Assembly (NCBI GenBank): GCA_012845835.1
Contig: JABAKD010000002.1
Location: 8,042,120 to 8,106,119, forward strand
Source of the DNA: Undaria pinnatifida
Lineage: Eukaryota; Sar; Phaeophyceae; Laminariales; Alariaceae
Length of the DNA: 64,000 nt
Direction of reading: 5' to 3'
A model generated the notes under the pieces. It was not told the origin of the DNA, ran no database searches, and saw only the letters and a program-made list of their open reading frames with translations. The translations under genes were made by a program, and so were the position numbers. Positions 45,359 through 56,514 of the stretch are shown here, one piece after another; the stretch's first letter is position 1; every line of letters begins with the position of its first letter.

Positions 45359-48255
45359 GTTGTACCACGGCCGTGAGCCCGTGGACTGCGGGTGGGCGGA
45401 TCGACCCCTGGATTGAGTCCCGCCATCGTCACTGTTTTCAGATGGGTCGGTCTCTGGTTCGATTTCCAAGCACACCGCCTGCTTCAAAACTTGGAAATGA
45501 GTGAATGGCCTGATTTGGGACGAATTAACTTGACGTCAACATGGAAAGTATGTAAAGTCTTCAAGTAGTACCAATATGAAATAATGAAATAAATGTCACG
45601 ACCCTCCCCCGAGGGTGCGCGCGGACCTGAACCCCCCACCACACACACCACACTGCCCCCCCCCGAGGGCCAAAGACAACAAAACAAAATAAAATCGTGT
45701 TTTTTTTTTTGTCTCGCGCCCCTGTCGCTGCTGCTCTATGTACGTGTATCTGGCGTCTACTGCTACTGCTTGGCTTTCAAAGCCCCGGTTTGTTTTTGCT
45801 ACCCCCCCATATAGTGCGAAGCATTCGTTTATCTATTGTGCTGTTTTCTCCCAATTGAAAATGGCTCGAAGGTTCTTGAATTCCTATAGCTGTAACGTGA
45901 CTATGTAAACTATTTAGTGGGTGGTGCTATGGGGTACAAAGCGTATCCAACGCTCCGCGTGATCTCACCACTACTATTACTGCTACTACTGAAAGTCTGC
46001 ACGCGGCAGATTGGTCGATTTCTGCGCGTGCGCCAACTTCTATTTACTCAATGAATCATGCGTGTGTGGTGGGAGGGGGTGAATCGCGGGGCAATTTTGA
46101 CCACCCGGATTTTGGTGGGATGGCAATCGGGCCTGTTGGCGACAAGATGTATCAGAATCGCTGTGCGAAACACAGGTTTTGCCCACGGTTTTGCGCAAAA
46201 CAAAGGAGTATGGTCAAAAATCGTCGTGCGAAGCTGGATTATGCGAAAAACAGACAAGAATGACCAGAGTCGCGATGCGAAACGGTTTTTTCTCGTCGCG
46301 CAACACAGTCGGAGGGAATACTTGTCGATCCTCAGGATTCCATAAAATTAAGACCTGATTCCCGCTTGTTGCGCGAACCAATCGAAGGAAAGTTTGTATT
46401 TTCAGTCTTAAAGACGCCATAAAATGGAGCCTCGCTCGTCGGCGAAATACGCAGGTTTTTAAAGCGAACCCACACCTTGCATTACAAACAGTCTACTCGT
46501 CGTATTCGTTGACGTTACGATTATGCAAGCAGTGTTTCAGCCGCTTAGTAAATAGCTGCTGCCGCCGACGCACGCGCCAACGGCACAAACAGGATATGAT
46601 CCCCGCCCTTCCCCCCAGTGGTGCCATCCCCCTTTCCCGCCCTCACCGTCCGTACGACCCTCTAGCCTTGGTTATTTGACGAGATGCTAGCCTTGGTTAT
46701 TTGCTGTCATTAACGCACGTACTAATAATACTGCCTTCCCAAGCCCAGACACAGCAGCTACGACCCCAAGGATTGATATTCTGGGAAAATTCTCCGCATT
46801 TTTTTTCTCTGGAGCCAGTAATAATTTCGTCCGCCTGGGTGCTGCCGTAAAGGCCGCACGCGCCAAAGGAGGGCGACTACATAGACATGCCCCCGCCCCA
46901 CACACACCGCAGACAACATCTCACAACCACAAGAACACCCTTTCTCTGCTGGCGTCGAGACAGCAAGATCTTCAACCTCGCAGACGCCACAACAAGACCG
47001 CCTGCGACAATGAGCTCTTTTCTTCCCGGTTTGACTCGCGTCGACGGACGAGGACGGACCCCCCACGCGAAGCAAGGGTTAACCACGAAAGGATCAGCCA
47101 CGGGGGACGAAGGTGAGAGCTTCCCGCTATGGAAAAAAGCAATAGTTTTGATGGAGTGATGAAATACCGTCGTGGGATGACCCGCGTGTTAAATTAAATG
47201 TGCTCGTAACATTTATCATACTAGCCAATAATAGTTCCACGTTTGAGGTCACAATCGTTTTCGCCCAATAGGTGTAAACCCCCAACATGATATGACCCGC
47301 GTGTTAGCAACGCGGACAAGGGCTCTTCTTCTTCTGTAGACACCGCACGCGTGCTGCGATAAATAGGGGCAGTCGGTGGTTCGCCAAATAATAGTTTAAT
47401 GACGGGGGCTCCCTCCCCAACTGCCTGAGAGCTGCCCGCCATCGTTGGAGTAATGTTTTACTTATGTGTTTTACAGCATGGATTGGTTGTTGTATAATAT
47501 CCCTTATTCCTTATATTATTGTATAATCTAGTCTAATACGCCAACGTCGTGGTAGTGGCGTTTTTTTTTGCTTTGAAAATATCTTGGTTTTAATAACACC
47601 CCCCCAAACAGCTGCGACTCCCGAGCTCCACTCGGCCTCCGGCGGCCTCGCGGTGACGTCACGTCCCATCCGCACAGCAGCACTACGACGCGCCGGCGAA
47701 AGAACGGGCGTCGGTGCCCCACCTCGGCGAGGGGGGAGCGTGGAAATCGCCCTCCCGGGGACGGCTCGCTTGCACCCCCCCCCGCTTTTTCTTCGTCGCT
47801 GCCCGCTAGTTTTTCGAACTCCAACTATATTAAACTTTCGGGTTGCTTTTTGGCCACTTGAGCCATGTACAAAGCCCACCTGTTGCCGGCCGGTATGGCG
47901 GACAAAAACAAATTGGTGCTATATCATCCTCTGTATGTAGACTAAGTACTAAAATGACAAAATAATAACAGGGCACTACGGCAATGCAGCAGCACGTACG
48001 GCAGTAAAGGTATCATCCTCTGTATGTAAGTACTACAAAAACAAAATAATAACGGCAGCAGCACGGCACTGCAGCAGCACGTACGGTAGTAAAGGACAGA
48101 AGAGTGCAGCAGTGGGAACGGTGGTACTCCCAAGCACCACCAGTGGGAGGCCGGTATTTTAGAAACAAAAAAAAGGTTCATCTCCCACAGGACGAAAAAG
48201 ACCTACACGTACGGAACGGCCCACCCACCCACCACGGACGACGCAGTGCACCCTC
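45359..48255. other. Unassigned 2.9-kb stretch
   Basis: No recognised gene. A 91-codon plus frame (46887-47159) and a 118-codon plus frame (47584-47940) have plausible composition but no domain. Two ~60-bp diverged repeats lie at 47165-47240 and 47283-47400 (tgacccgcgtgtta, ccaa(t/a)aatagtt). A ~75-bp direct repeat rich in 'gcagcagcacgtacgg-agtaaagg' lies at about 47985-48095. A microsatellite of ACT/CTG type lies near 45965-45990. Confidence 0.35.
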
Positions 48256-48292
48256 CACCCACTCACCCACCCACCCACCCACCCACCCACCG
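48256..48292. repeat. (CCCA)n microsatellite
   Basis: Tandem cacc/ccca tetramers, about nine units. A shorter cluster is near 48488-48512. Confidence 0.85.
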
Positions 48293-48556
48293 GCCAAACC
48301 TTTACTGCATACTTCGAATTACAGCAGTACAGCAGTGCAGCATTACGTACAGCAGTACACCTGGTACGCGGGGAGCAGTTAGGCAGTTGGTTGGTTCTTG
48401 AGGACCTTGTATGAAACACGAAACAGACGGGGGAAGTTTCATTTTTCGACGATACTCGGCCATCTCGGGGAGCGAGCAAGCCGCCGTTCACCACCCACCC
48501 ACCACCCACTATCCACCCACGGGCCTACCCAGTACAGCAGTGCAGCAATGCAGCAG

Positions 48557-48796
48557 TACGTAAGGGGTCACTCACTTGCGCGAGTGCCCCCCCCCGTCCC
48601 TGTCGCGGCTTTAAGCTTCTTTCGTGCGGTTTTGATCGTGCGACACGAAGCTGCAGTGAGTGGAATGGTATTGCGCTGCGCCCAACGGTAACACCTAAAA
48701 CAAGTTTTTTTTGGTCCGCGAGGTACAGATTTACTCGTGCGCGTGCGTGGCTCAAATCCAGTAGTGGAAAATGTGGGTACCCTCCTTATCGTAGCC
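48557..48796 (-). mobile_element. MITE family B, copy 5
   Basis: Minus strand: starts GGCTACGATAAGGAGGGTACC, then ccactactggatttgagcc, 'ctgtacctcgc', 'gcttaaagccgcgacaggg', 'cactcgcgcaagtgagtgacccc'. This matches the internal order of the copies at 54875 and 56184. The right side is shortened by a deletion. Confidence 0.65.
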
Positions 48797-49048
48797 CTGG
48801 TCTTCGGTTCTATCCTTATTATCGCGGCATTCGTTACCCGGTTAATCAGACCGAACGTACAGGTGTCGCAATCAACGATGGCGCGGCGGACACACGGAGG
48901 ACAGGAAAATCGACGAGGCGAACGAAAACGAAAGGACAAGCAGACGTACAGACTAATTAAATGGTGGTAATATGTTTAGACTATGTACGCACCCCGCAAT
49001 ATGAAAAAAAAAAATGTAGGAGGCCTGCGTTGTTGTTGGTTCATCTCG

Positions 49049-49440
49049 TCAGGTATTCCCAGGTCTGATTGGTAACATCTTCCATGTCTAAAATCATTGG
49101 ATTCTGTGCATCCTTTTATTAGAAGATGTGGATGGTATGATTGGAACGAGCGCTACACACTGCCAGACGGCCAATTTTAGTAAGAAGAAGGAATCTACCC
49201 TGTGGGCCATCCTCCCTGTGTCCGGCCGCTACAACATATACTCTCCCTCGAAGGTGGAAATTGACGGATGCCTTGAACATTTATGAGCAACTTGTGGCTA
49301 TTATTGCTTTGTTCGTTTTTCCATCTTTGACAACAATGTGTAAGCGCCAATTCCAATCATACCATCATATATGCATGGAAATCCGGAATCCAATTGCTTT
49401 TGACGTGAAGCATGTTTACCAATCAGACCTGAACACCTGG
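49049..49440. mobile_element. 392-bp TIR element with ~60-bp inverted repeats
   Basis: The left arm (49049-49109) has caggtctgattggtaacat and atcattggattc. The right arm (49381-49440), reverse complemented, has caggtctgattggtaaacat and agcaattggattc. Interior frames, including 49141-49449 plus, are non-coding in my reading. The flanks show no clear duplication. The superfamily is unknown. Confidence 0.7.
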
Positions 49441-49915
49441 CGTAAGTAGATCAGTACTGCTGTAAGGCCCCTCAAGAACAACTAACTCTACCGACTCTTG
49501 ACCGAGGCGTCATCAATCAAACCTCTCACTTCTTCTACAGTAGTATCAGATTATTTCATTGTGCCATTGGCCGTCTATCTGGCAATGTACGCTTTTTTTT
49601 CCATTGAGTCATTATTTAACCCCCACACTAAGACAATACCTGGTACACTAGCGTATTATTTCCACTCTAGCCGTTGATTCTGTGACGATATTAACACCCA
49701 AGGAGTCCTAACATTCCCGTCCACAGTGATACGAGATCTGTCCTGGCATATGATACCGCCTGCCTTGGATGTGTAATTTTATACTAGTATAATGAGTATT
49801 ACATCCTCCAGGGGTCAAACGTTATTCGTATTATCATTGTTAAGCATGTAGTCTATGCTTGCCCTCTGACAAGCTTATTGTTTTGCGTTTCTCGCCTGTT
49901 CCCTCTCCTGGTGCC
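49441..49915. other. Unassigned sequence
   Basis: No gene or repeat recognised. Confidence 0.3.
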
Positions 49916-50194
49916 CTGTTGTTAAGATACGGCCTCGAAAGGCTTGTGATTATTCGAATTTGAGACCATTTGGATGGGTTTCGTATGATAAGGTTGGCGT
50001 TTTATGTTCGGGAAAGTTAGGAAGTAGGTCGGAGCCACGTGCCTCCGATCTCAGAAGCTATCCCGGGCTCTGGTGAAAACGAACAAACCTACACCTCTAC
50101 GAAGGAACGAAAGTGAAGCGTACTCTCCGAGGACCTGCTTAATTGGCAGGCCTGCAGGGGGCACTCTGTGTCCCCACCTTTAACTTAACACTGT
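49916..50194 (+). mobile_element. Solo LTR of the Ty3/gypsy family
   Basis: 271 bp (49920-50190) starting TGTTAAG and ending CTTAACA, a perfect 7-bp terminal inverted repeat. It is flanked on both sides by CTGT (49916-49919, 50191-50194), a 4-bp target duplication. It aligns with 31368-31630 and 42460-42697. It is the product of LTR-LTR recombination and defines the LTR ends of the family. Confidence 0.85.
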
Positions 50195-50363
50195 GTTGCA
50201 GTAGCCTGCAGACTACCGAGATAAAACAGCCACGGCGCAAACAGGGTTCTTGCCTTGCTCTGCCATCAAGTAAATGCCTGTCTCGACTACCGGAACGGTA
50301 TCGAACACAGCAATTTCCTAAACCTGAGGCTGGTTCACGATTGCGTTGGTTGGCTATGAGTGG

Positions 50364-51147
50364 TAACAGGAGTGTAACAATGCTGACCATGATATAAAGC
50401 CTCGGCAGCGCAATTGTTGTTGTTGCGGGGAGCTCAGAGGGGATGAGTCAAGAAAAATGAGTGATCAATACAGCATCGGTCAATGCCCAGTTGGGAAATA
50501 GAATTTCGGTAGGGCTGCGCACTGGTAGCCTCGATTAGTAGATACTGTACTGACTGTGCCAGCAATCGGTACAATACTGGACTGCATCCGTATACTGGAT
50601 TTGAGCGAATCGAGTTCCCCTCTCCCCTCCTGGACCTCATCTTGTAAGGGGTTCCATTTTGAAAAGTGCCGTGTTTTCTTGGACGTACCCCTAGTACCGA
50701 ACACTGACAGTAAATAATGTACTGGCAGTTTACCCCGTGCCAGCGCACAGCCCTATAACAGGAGTGTAACAATGCTGACCATGATATAAAGCCTCGGCAG
50801 CGCAATTGTTGTTGTTGCGGGGAGCTCAGAGGGGATGAGTCAAGAAAAATGAGTGATCAATACAGCATCGGTCAATGCCCAGTTGGGAAATAGAATTTCG
50901 GTAGGGCTGCGCACTGGTAGCCTCGATTAGTAGATACTGTACTGACTGTGCCAGCAATCGGTACAATACTGGACTGCATCCGTATACTGGATTTGAGCGA
51001 ATCGAGTTCCCCTCTCCCCTCCTGGACTTCATCTTGTAAGGGGTTCCATTTTGAAAAGTGCCGTGTTTTCTTGGACGTACCCCTAGTACCGAACACTGAC
51101 AGTAAATAATGTACTGGCAGTTTACCCCGTGCCAGCGCACAGCCCTA
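50364..51147. repeat. Near-identical 392-bp tandem duplication
   Basis: Units are 50364-50755 and 50756-51147. I see one difference (ctggacctcat against ctggacttcat). The minus-strand frames 50434-50805 and 50826-51323 are therefore mostly the same sequence. They have no recognised domain, and the 392-bp period is not a multiple of three. This could be a recent duplication or an assembly artefact. Confidence 0.9.
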
Positions 51148-51392
51148 TATGTTGGGCGTTCCAAGCTACAAGCTACTACAGTGCAACGAGCTGTATCACA
51201 CAGTACAGGCTGCTCAGAATATAATCCTATACTGCTCGATATGCGACGCGCTCGCGCTAATCCTCCGCGGTCGAAAAGACCGAACTTGTGGTTTATTTTT
51301 CGCTGCAGGTGTCTGCAACCCACAAGAGTGTGTTATGCTGGTACTGCACGATGCAGTAGGGGTCCCTCTATAGTGCCGGTGTAGCAGGGCCG

Positions 51393-51658
51393 ATTGGTAG
51401 AGTGGAGGCGCACCAGTTGATTTCTGGGGTTCGTCACATGACGAGTTATGTACTCAACACACATATAAACTGATTTTAATTTTGAGTAAAACTAAATGTG
51501 CAAACCGATGAACATGAGCAGAACCTCCATGATCATGGTCTATGTACACAAAAAAAATAACATTTTTGCGAAACAAGGCAAACATCGCGACGATTTTGGG
51601 TTAACGAGCTCCGCCATTCAGAAACAAAAGCGCCAAAAAAATGCTTCCTCTATCGTAT
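51393..51658 (+). mobile_element. MITE family D, copy 2 (degraded)
   Basis: The internal landmark cgacgattttgggttaacga (51578-51597) and right end cctctatcgta match the D copies. The left end (gattggtagagtggaggcgc) is diverged. Confidence 0.5.
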
Positions 51659-51671
51659 CACTACTGCCCAA

Positions 51672-51897
51672 GGCTACGATAAGGGGGGTACCCCCATTTT
51701 CACCGGTGTACCCCACGGATGAAAATTGTTCAGGCACTTGTTTTGGCGCAGCTTAGATCACCTTGGCATTGCGGATTGATTTCATCAATAAAAAACATGA
51801 AGAAAACGTAAGATTGCATAGGAACGAAGGGGTTACTCGCGCCAGTGACCCCTAGCCACTGAAATAAAAGGCCTAAAAGGGGACCCCCTACCGTCAC
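51672..51897 (+). mobile_element. MITE family B, copy 1
   Basis: The left end is GGCTACGATAAGGGGGGTAC. The right end is GGGGACCCCCTACCGTCAC. Internal order: 'gaaaattgttcaggca', 'ggcgcagct', 'cattgcggattgat', 'ggttactcgcgccagtgacccc', 'ccactgaaataaaaggcc'. Confidence 0.7.
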
Positions 51898-52159
51898 CTG
51901 GGTCAACTGTAAGTGCCGGTTGCCCGCTTTTAAGGGCCTGTGAATTCGGTTCGAGAAGATTGGAACAAGCCGTAGTGGCAGTATGCGGAGTAGTGCCGGT
52001 TGAGGCCATGGTGCCGGCATTCCCCTCTATAGTGCACCTGCCGGCACCATAGAGGGACAACTCCTAGTGTATCCCAGATACGATACGGAAACGTAAAAGA
52101 GCACAAGGTTCTCCTTCGGACAGTGGTTTGCCTGATATCCCCGAGGTGTCGCGACCAGA

Positions 52160-52684
52160 GCTATCGTGGGGGGGGTACCCCCACTCTCACTACCTGGCTT
52201 GAGTTACGCTAATAGAATTAACAGCACGAGTGACTCCTTATCTCGCTGACGGAAAATACTTTAGGCATTAATTTTGTCGAAGCACCGCTTGCTATTGCAG
52301 GTAGATTTTACAAAAATCTAAAACGGCACGAACCCTCAAGACCGGACTGATTCTACGATAGCCCCCCGCAAAAAAACTTCGATTTTCTTGAACGAACATT
52401 TCATGGCCACTAGACACGAGAAAGGGTGCTATGAAAAAAGCGTCTTCAAACATTTTCATGCTTGCAAAGAAAGGTGTATCGAACGATGACGTCGGGATGG
52501 CAAGGGGCACCGTATTTCAGGAGACCGGCCGGAAGCTGGTTTCAAAAAACCGGCGATTTTGTTAAAGAAAAGCTGGGGGGGCTACCGTAGTAAGACTCAC
52601 CGCAAAGGAACAGGGTGGGTTACTCGCGCGAGTTGTCTCGATCCACTGCAAAAATAGGTCCCAGATGGGGCCCCCTACCGTAGC
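52160..52684 (+). mobile_element. MITE family B, copy 2, interrupted by MITE C
   Basis: The left end is CTATCGTGGGGGGGGTACCC. The right end is GGGGCCCCCTACCGTAGC. Internal B landmarks (gcacgagtgactcc, ggaaaatactttaggc, ggttactcgcgcgag) are split at 52344/52599 by the C element. Without the insert it would be ~270 bp, like the other B copies. Confidence 0.75.
52341..52602 (+). mobile_element. MITE family C, copy 3, with ACCG target duplication
   Basis: The 254-bp element (52345-52598) starts GACTGATTCTACGATAGCCC. The reverse complement of its right end is GAGTCTTACTACGGTAGCCC. It is flanked by ACCG on both sides (52341-52344, 52599-52602). It lies within MITE B copy 2, and removing it restores the B consensus. 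Confidence 0.8.
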
Positions 52685-53102
52685 CGGGGTCCGAACGCAA
52701 GTGAAAAATGGAACACAGGCGTCCTTACGAGCGAAGCCAGGCACGACAACACCATAAAAAGAATGAAAAAAAACTCTGGAAAACTAGAGGAAAAAAAAGC
52801 AAGCAAGCCTGGACCCACCCTGCAAGTAACCACGAGCAAGGTACAACGGCCAGCCCAATCATTTTTTTTAAATGAACTTTTGTCCCGGTGCACACCGTCC
52901 GACTGTTACGGGCCATTATGATCCAAGGAAGGTGTGTAAAGGTGTGTCCTATGTATTTGCAGGTGTGTCAGTTGACTACAGTACTTCCTGTTTATCCTGG
53001 TAAATAAATGCTGTAAAAGCTCCTGAAAGAACAAAGAAAGGTAAGCGCTCCTGATCAATTTTCATCTTCTCCGTAAAGTTTCCTGGTCTAGGGGGGGTAT
53101 TC
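52685..53102. other. Unassigned sequence
   Basis: No gene or repeat recognised. Confidence 0.3.
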
Positions 53103-53320
53103 CAGGGATGCTCACGGGTCATGACACGACCCGCAGGTCGGATCGGTGGATATTCGAATCTCACGGGTCGAGCCGGGTCGGGTCAACCCGGAAGATACCC
53201 AAACGATCACGGGTCGAGCCGGGTCGGGTCGGGTCGGGTCAATATGCTTTCAACCTCTCAAGTGTCGAGTCAGGTTAAGTGACCCGACCCGCGCCGCGAG
53301 CTGACCCGTGAACAACCCTG
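53103..53320. mobile_element. 218-bp TIR element rich in GGGTC
   Basis: The left end is CAGGGATGCTCACGGGTCA. The right end, reverse complemented, is CAGGGTTGTTCACGGGTCA (2 differences in 19). The interior holds runs of GGGTC (about 53165-53240) and GACCC. The CAGGG start is hAT-like, but no duplication is visible (ggtatt against aaaaaaat). A related element is at about 57780-57965. Confidence 0.7.
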
Positions 53321-54874
53321 AAAAAAATGTTTTTTTTTGCCCGGTTCAATTTTTCTTGACAAAGAATGGCCCTATCGCGTACCTGATGACTTATGCCCAG
53401 TGTCAATTTAAACTTACATCTGTGCTGCCCTACACTTTCCAATCGCCTTCTAAGGACATCAGAGGGTGAGTGGGCGAAAGAAACAAACAAAATAAAAAAA
53501 GTATATGCGTAGCTTCGTATATGTGTAGCACAACACGAAAATGGTACGAGGTACTGGAGTGTGACAGATGCCACACTCGACCAGTCGCTTCGCTCCCGGC
53601 CTTGTCGGTGGCGATATTTTCGCGTGTTCGTAATTATGGTTTGATTTCGAGCAAACGGCCTATCTCCTCCCTCCTTCCCTCCCTCCCTGATTGTCATCGT
53701 CTGGCTTAAATCCGGCTTAAACGCCTCACGCTCCGCTTCGTTGCTCCCCGCCCACCTCATGCAAATAGCAGGTGACACAAATGTGTCGCAAATCGACGAC
53801 GCCTCGTCGATCCACTCTCAGACCCCACCCCGCCACAACAAGCCGGCATTATCCTCGGCAATTTCACAACAGCTGCCGCTTCCCCCCCAGGCGCCGCCCC
53901 AGCACGCCGCCCGGGGGGGGGCGGGGTACCCGCCACCGCAAACGCTCGATGGCCATCAGGATCCGGAAGGATTGTATGCAGACGGGCTTCGCATTGTCTA
54001 TGCGCAGGTGGTGCCAACTGCACCGCCGGCGACGGCGGCCGTGGTGGACGGTGAGAAAAAACACCTCCTAGTATTAGACATGGAGGGGCACTTCGCTCGT
54101 TCCATGGTGTACCTGCTTTAAGAACCTCCTGTAACAAGCCAAGTTAGATGGTATTGTCTCTACTGTACCCTTGTCTTTTACTACGGCAAAAAAGATCGCA
54201 CATCGATTCGAAATGCTCTGCTATTCGTGACAAAGCCGTTTCATCTGGGCTTGTCTCCTGAAAACTCTCAAACCGGGTGGTCTTAAATTGAGTAGCACGC
54301 CACCTGTAACCGGTCTTCGGCTCTTCCAGCTTCTTGTAGCCCCTCCTGCCGGGGAGACCCTATTATGTGCGCGGCGTGGCTCTACGCCCCGCTTTCGTGC
54401 AGAGCAACCTGGTTACTCTGTCAATCCTGCCCATCAGTGCAGACCCAAGCCGACCCCAACCCTAACCGTCACCGCGCATCTCTAGCCCAAACCCTTGGAC
54501 GGGCTCGAGGTCGGCAGGGGTGGTTGCGGACTCCGTCGCGTGTTTGGCTGGAGGCGTGCTACGTAAGGGGTAGCACCTGATATTTCTAGGGTTCTAGTTC
54601 GCTTGAGAAGCTCCGTGCATTCCACCTAAACGCTGTCTTTTATTGAGAAAAATAATAGGTGCACAGTTGCCACGGCCTGGTTAGGTATTTAATCGAATAA
54701 CATAGAAAAAAAAGGCATGCTGCGGTAGAGGTGCCCGATGTTGTGTGCTCCGAGGCTCCTAACGCAAACTCAAAAGTTGAGCGAGAAAAAAAAGGAAACT
54801 ATAACCCAACGGGAAAAAAAATCTATGGCCCATATGACAGATGCAAAACATTTTTTTTTCGTAGTGTGGACCAA
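53321..54874. other. Unassigned; one Pro/Gln-rich open frame
   Basis: The plus frame 53741-54121 (126 codons) is Pro/Gln/Ala-rich in its middle and ends in a hydrophobic tail, loosely like the relics at 9690 and 61377 but without their paired-W motif. I do not call it a gene. A (TCCC)n-like stretch is near 53672-53690. Confidence 0.3.
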
Positions 54875-55153
54875 GGCTGCGTTGGGGGGATGTTAATACG
54901 CCCCCCTTTTCCAGTAATAGATTTGAGCCACTCGCACAATTGACTCTGTACCTCACTCTGACGAAAATACTGTACGCGATATGCTTGGAGCAGCGTGGCT
55001 AACTATTGTGTATTGCGGATTCATGTTGCTATTAATAAATTTAAAAAAACCTAACAAGGTTGAGACCATAAAGGAACAGGGGATCACTCGCGCGAGTGAC
55101 TCCGGGCCAATGCAAAGAAAAGGGCCCCCAAAATGGGACGGCCCTATCGTAGC
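54875..55153 (+). mobile_element. MITE family B, copy 3
   Basis: The left end is GGCTGCGTTGGGGGG. The right end is GGACGGCCCTATCGTAGC. Internal order: 'gatttgagccactcgcac', 'ctctgtacctcactctgacg', 'gcagcgtggctaact', 'ggaacaggggatcactcgcg', 'cccccaaaatggg'. About 279 bp. Confidence 0.75.
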
Positions 55154-55385
55154 ATCGGTCTGGTGTTGCGAAAAAACTGTGGAAATCCAAATTTTGGGGG
55201 AGGTTAAGAACCCCCCTCCCCGTCAATTCCAAAGCGCTATCTTAGCTACAAAAAACGTGATATCTTATCCCTATTATCGTAGTACGCGCTTGAACAAGAA
55301 TGTGGTGTTAAAACGACATGGGAGGTTCCGTCAGCTGATGGATCCACGTCAATCCGATATTTTTGGGTCCAACAGTGCTGTTGTA
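55154..55385. other. Unassigned sequence
   Basis: No gene recognised. Confidence 0.3.
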
Positions 55386-55672
55386 CAGTGAGAGCGTACC
55401 CAGATTTAACCCTTTTAGCACCGCAGTCTCGACATGAGAACAAAACACTTGGATTTAGACTAGGATAACTGTAGGAGTTGGAAATGGTTCAATAACACCC
55501 CGTATCTAGCTGATACAAGCGCTACGTAGCGGCGCATCTTGCTATTGTTGGCGGTGGGAAAACACATTCCTTGGTAGCTTTTGGCCCTTGTATAGGCGGG
55601 ACACGTCGTTTTGATCGCCCTTAAGCCCCAAACGCTTTTATCTTGGGCACTCTTGAATCGGGGTACCCACTG
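55386..55672. mobile_element. hAT-like MITE (H2)
   Basis: The left end is CAGTGAGAGCGTACCCAGAT. The right end, reverse complemented, is CAGTGGGTACCCCGATTCAA. The right end is nearly the same as that of the 189-bp element at 1977-2165. About 287 bp, with no clear target duplication. Confidence 0.6.
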
Positions 55673-56183
55673 CGGTACTCGTGTCGTGGCACGCGTCGGC
55701 GGCCTCTAATGCTAGCAAACTGGCCGACCGAAAGGCCAGCATCGACCAATCAGGCCGTTGTAGTGCTGCACGAAAGCGCGCTGCATTGTGCGAACAAGGG
55801 TGCCGGTGTTGCAGTGACATGTGCTACATCTTCACGGCCTTCTTTTGCCAGCCGCTGGAGGAGCTTCGTAAACTTAATCAAAAGATTTCTTCGACCCACG
55901 TCACGATCAATATACTCCAGATCGATAGATTCTAATAATGATGGAAAGGTTTTTTGTTTTTAACCCGTGCTTTAGATTATTTTCTGAGGGCTCTTTGCTT
56001 GAGGAGCTCTACACCCCATTCAATCAAAAAGCGACTTGTTTTAGAAATGTTGAACGTGTAGCACGATGATTAATCAACCGTGGTCAAAAGAGAAATATAT
56101 AATACAACGGCATCCCGACAATATTTTGACAGTGAACTCATTAGTGCAGGAGCCCCGTAGTCGCAGGCGTTTAGGCCGATCAA
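55673..56183. other. Unassigned sequence
   Basis: Short plus frames (55643-55963) have no recognised domain. Confidence 0.3.
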
Positions 56184-56457
56184 GGCTACCGTTTTGTAGT
56201 ATCATACCCCCTTTTTTACCACTGGACTTGAGTTGATCCACTCGCGCGAGTGACTCTGTACCTCACTGAGAAAAATACTTCAGGCGATTTTCTTGACGCA
56301 GCGTAGCTAACTAACCATTCCATTGCCGATTAACATCGCAAAATTTAAACAGCACGAGGAAGCTTAAGGCCGCGAAGGAGCAAGGGGGTCGCTCGCGCGG
56401 GTGACTCCGAGCGACCGCAGGAAAAAAAAATGGTTCCCAAAATGACCCCCCTGCCGT
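56184..56457 (+). mobile_element. MITE family B, copy 4
   Basis: The left end is GGCTACCGTTTTGTAG. The right end is GACCCCCCTGCCGTA. It contains two copies of a palindromic ctcgcgcgag/ctcgcgcggg motif (56241 and 56391), each followed by tgactc. This is the clearest internal organisation of the family. About 274 bp. Confidence 0.75.
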
Positions 56458-56514
56458 AAATTTGGTCGGCCTGACAGTACTATGATACCTCTATCACGCT
56501 CGAGTACCGTGGGT

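Larger units (their letters stand above)
51354..52069. mobile_element. TIR element with nested MITEs
   Basis: The left end is CAGTAGGGGTCCCTCTATAG followed by TGCCGG. The right end, reverse complemented, is CACTAGGAGTTGTCCCTCTA then TGGTGCCGG. A second inner copy (cccctctatagtgcac) lies at 52021-52036. It resembles the termini of the 281-1418 element. The interior is occupied by MITE D (51393-51658) and MITE B (51672-51897). Confidence 0.6.

Noticed and set aside
45361..45430. Possible B-box (ggattgagtcccgcc) and tRNA-like segment next to the SINE
   Set aside because: No matching A box or stems; too weak to call.
50826..51323. 165-codon minus-strand frame
   Set aside because: Mostly the tandem 392-bp unit, with no domain and a period not divisible by three.
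51385..51440. tRNA-like gccgattggtagagtggaggcgc...ggggttcg
   Set aside because: No acceptor or T-stem pairing. It fits better as the diverged left end of MITE D.
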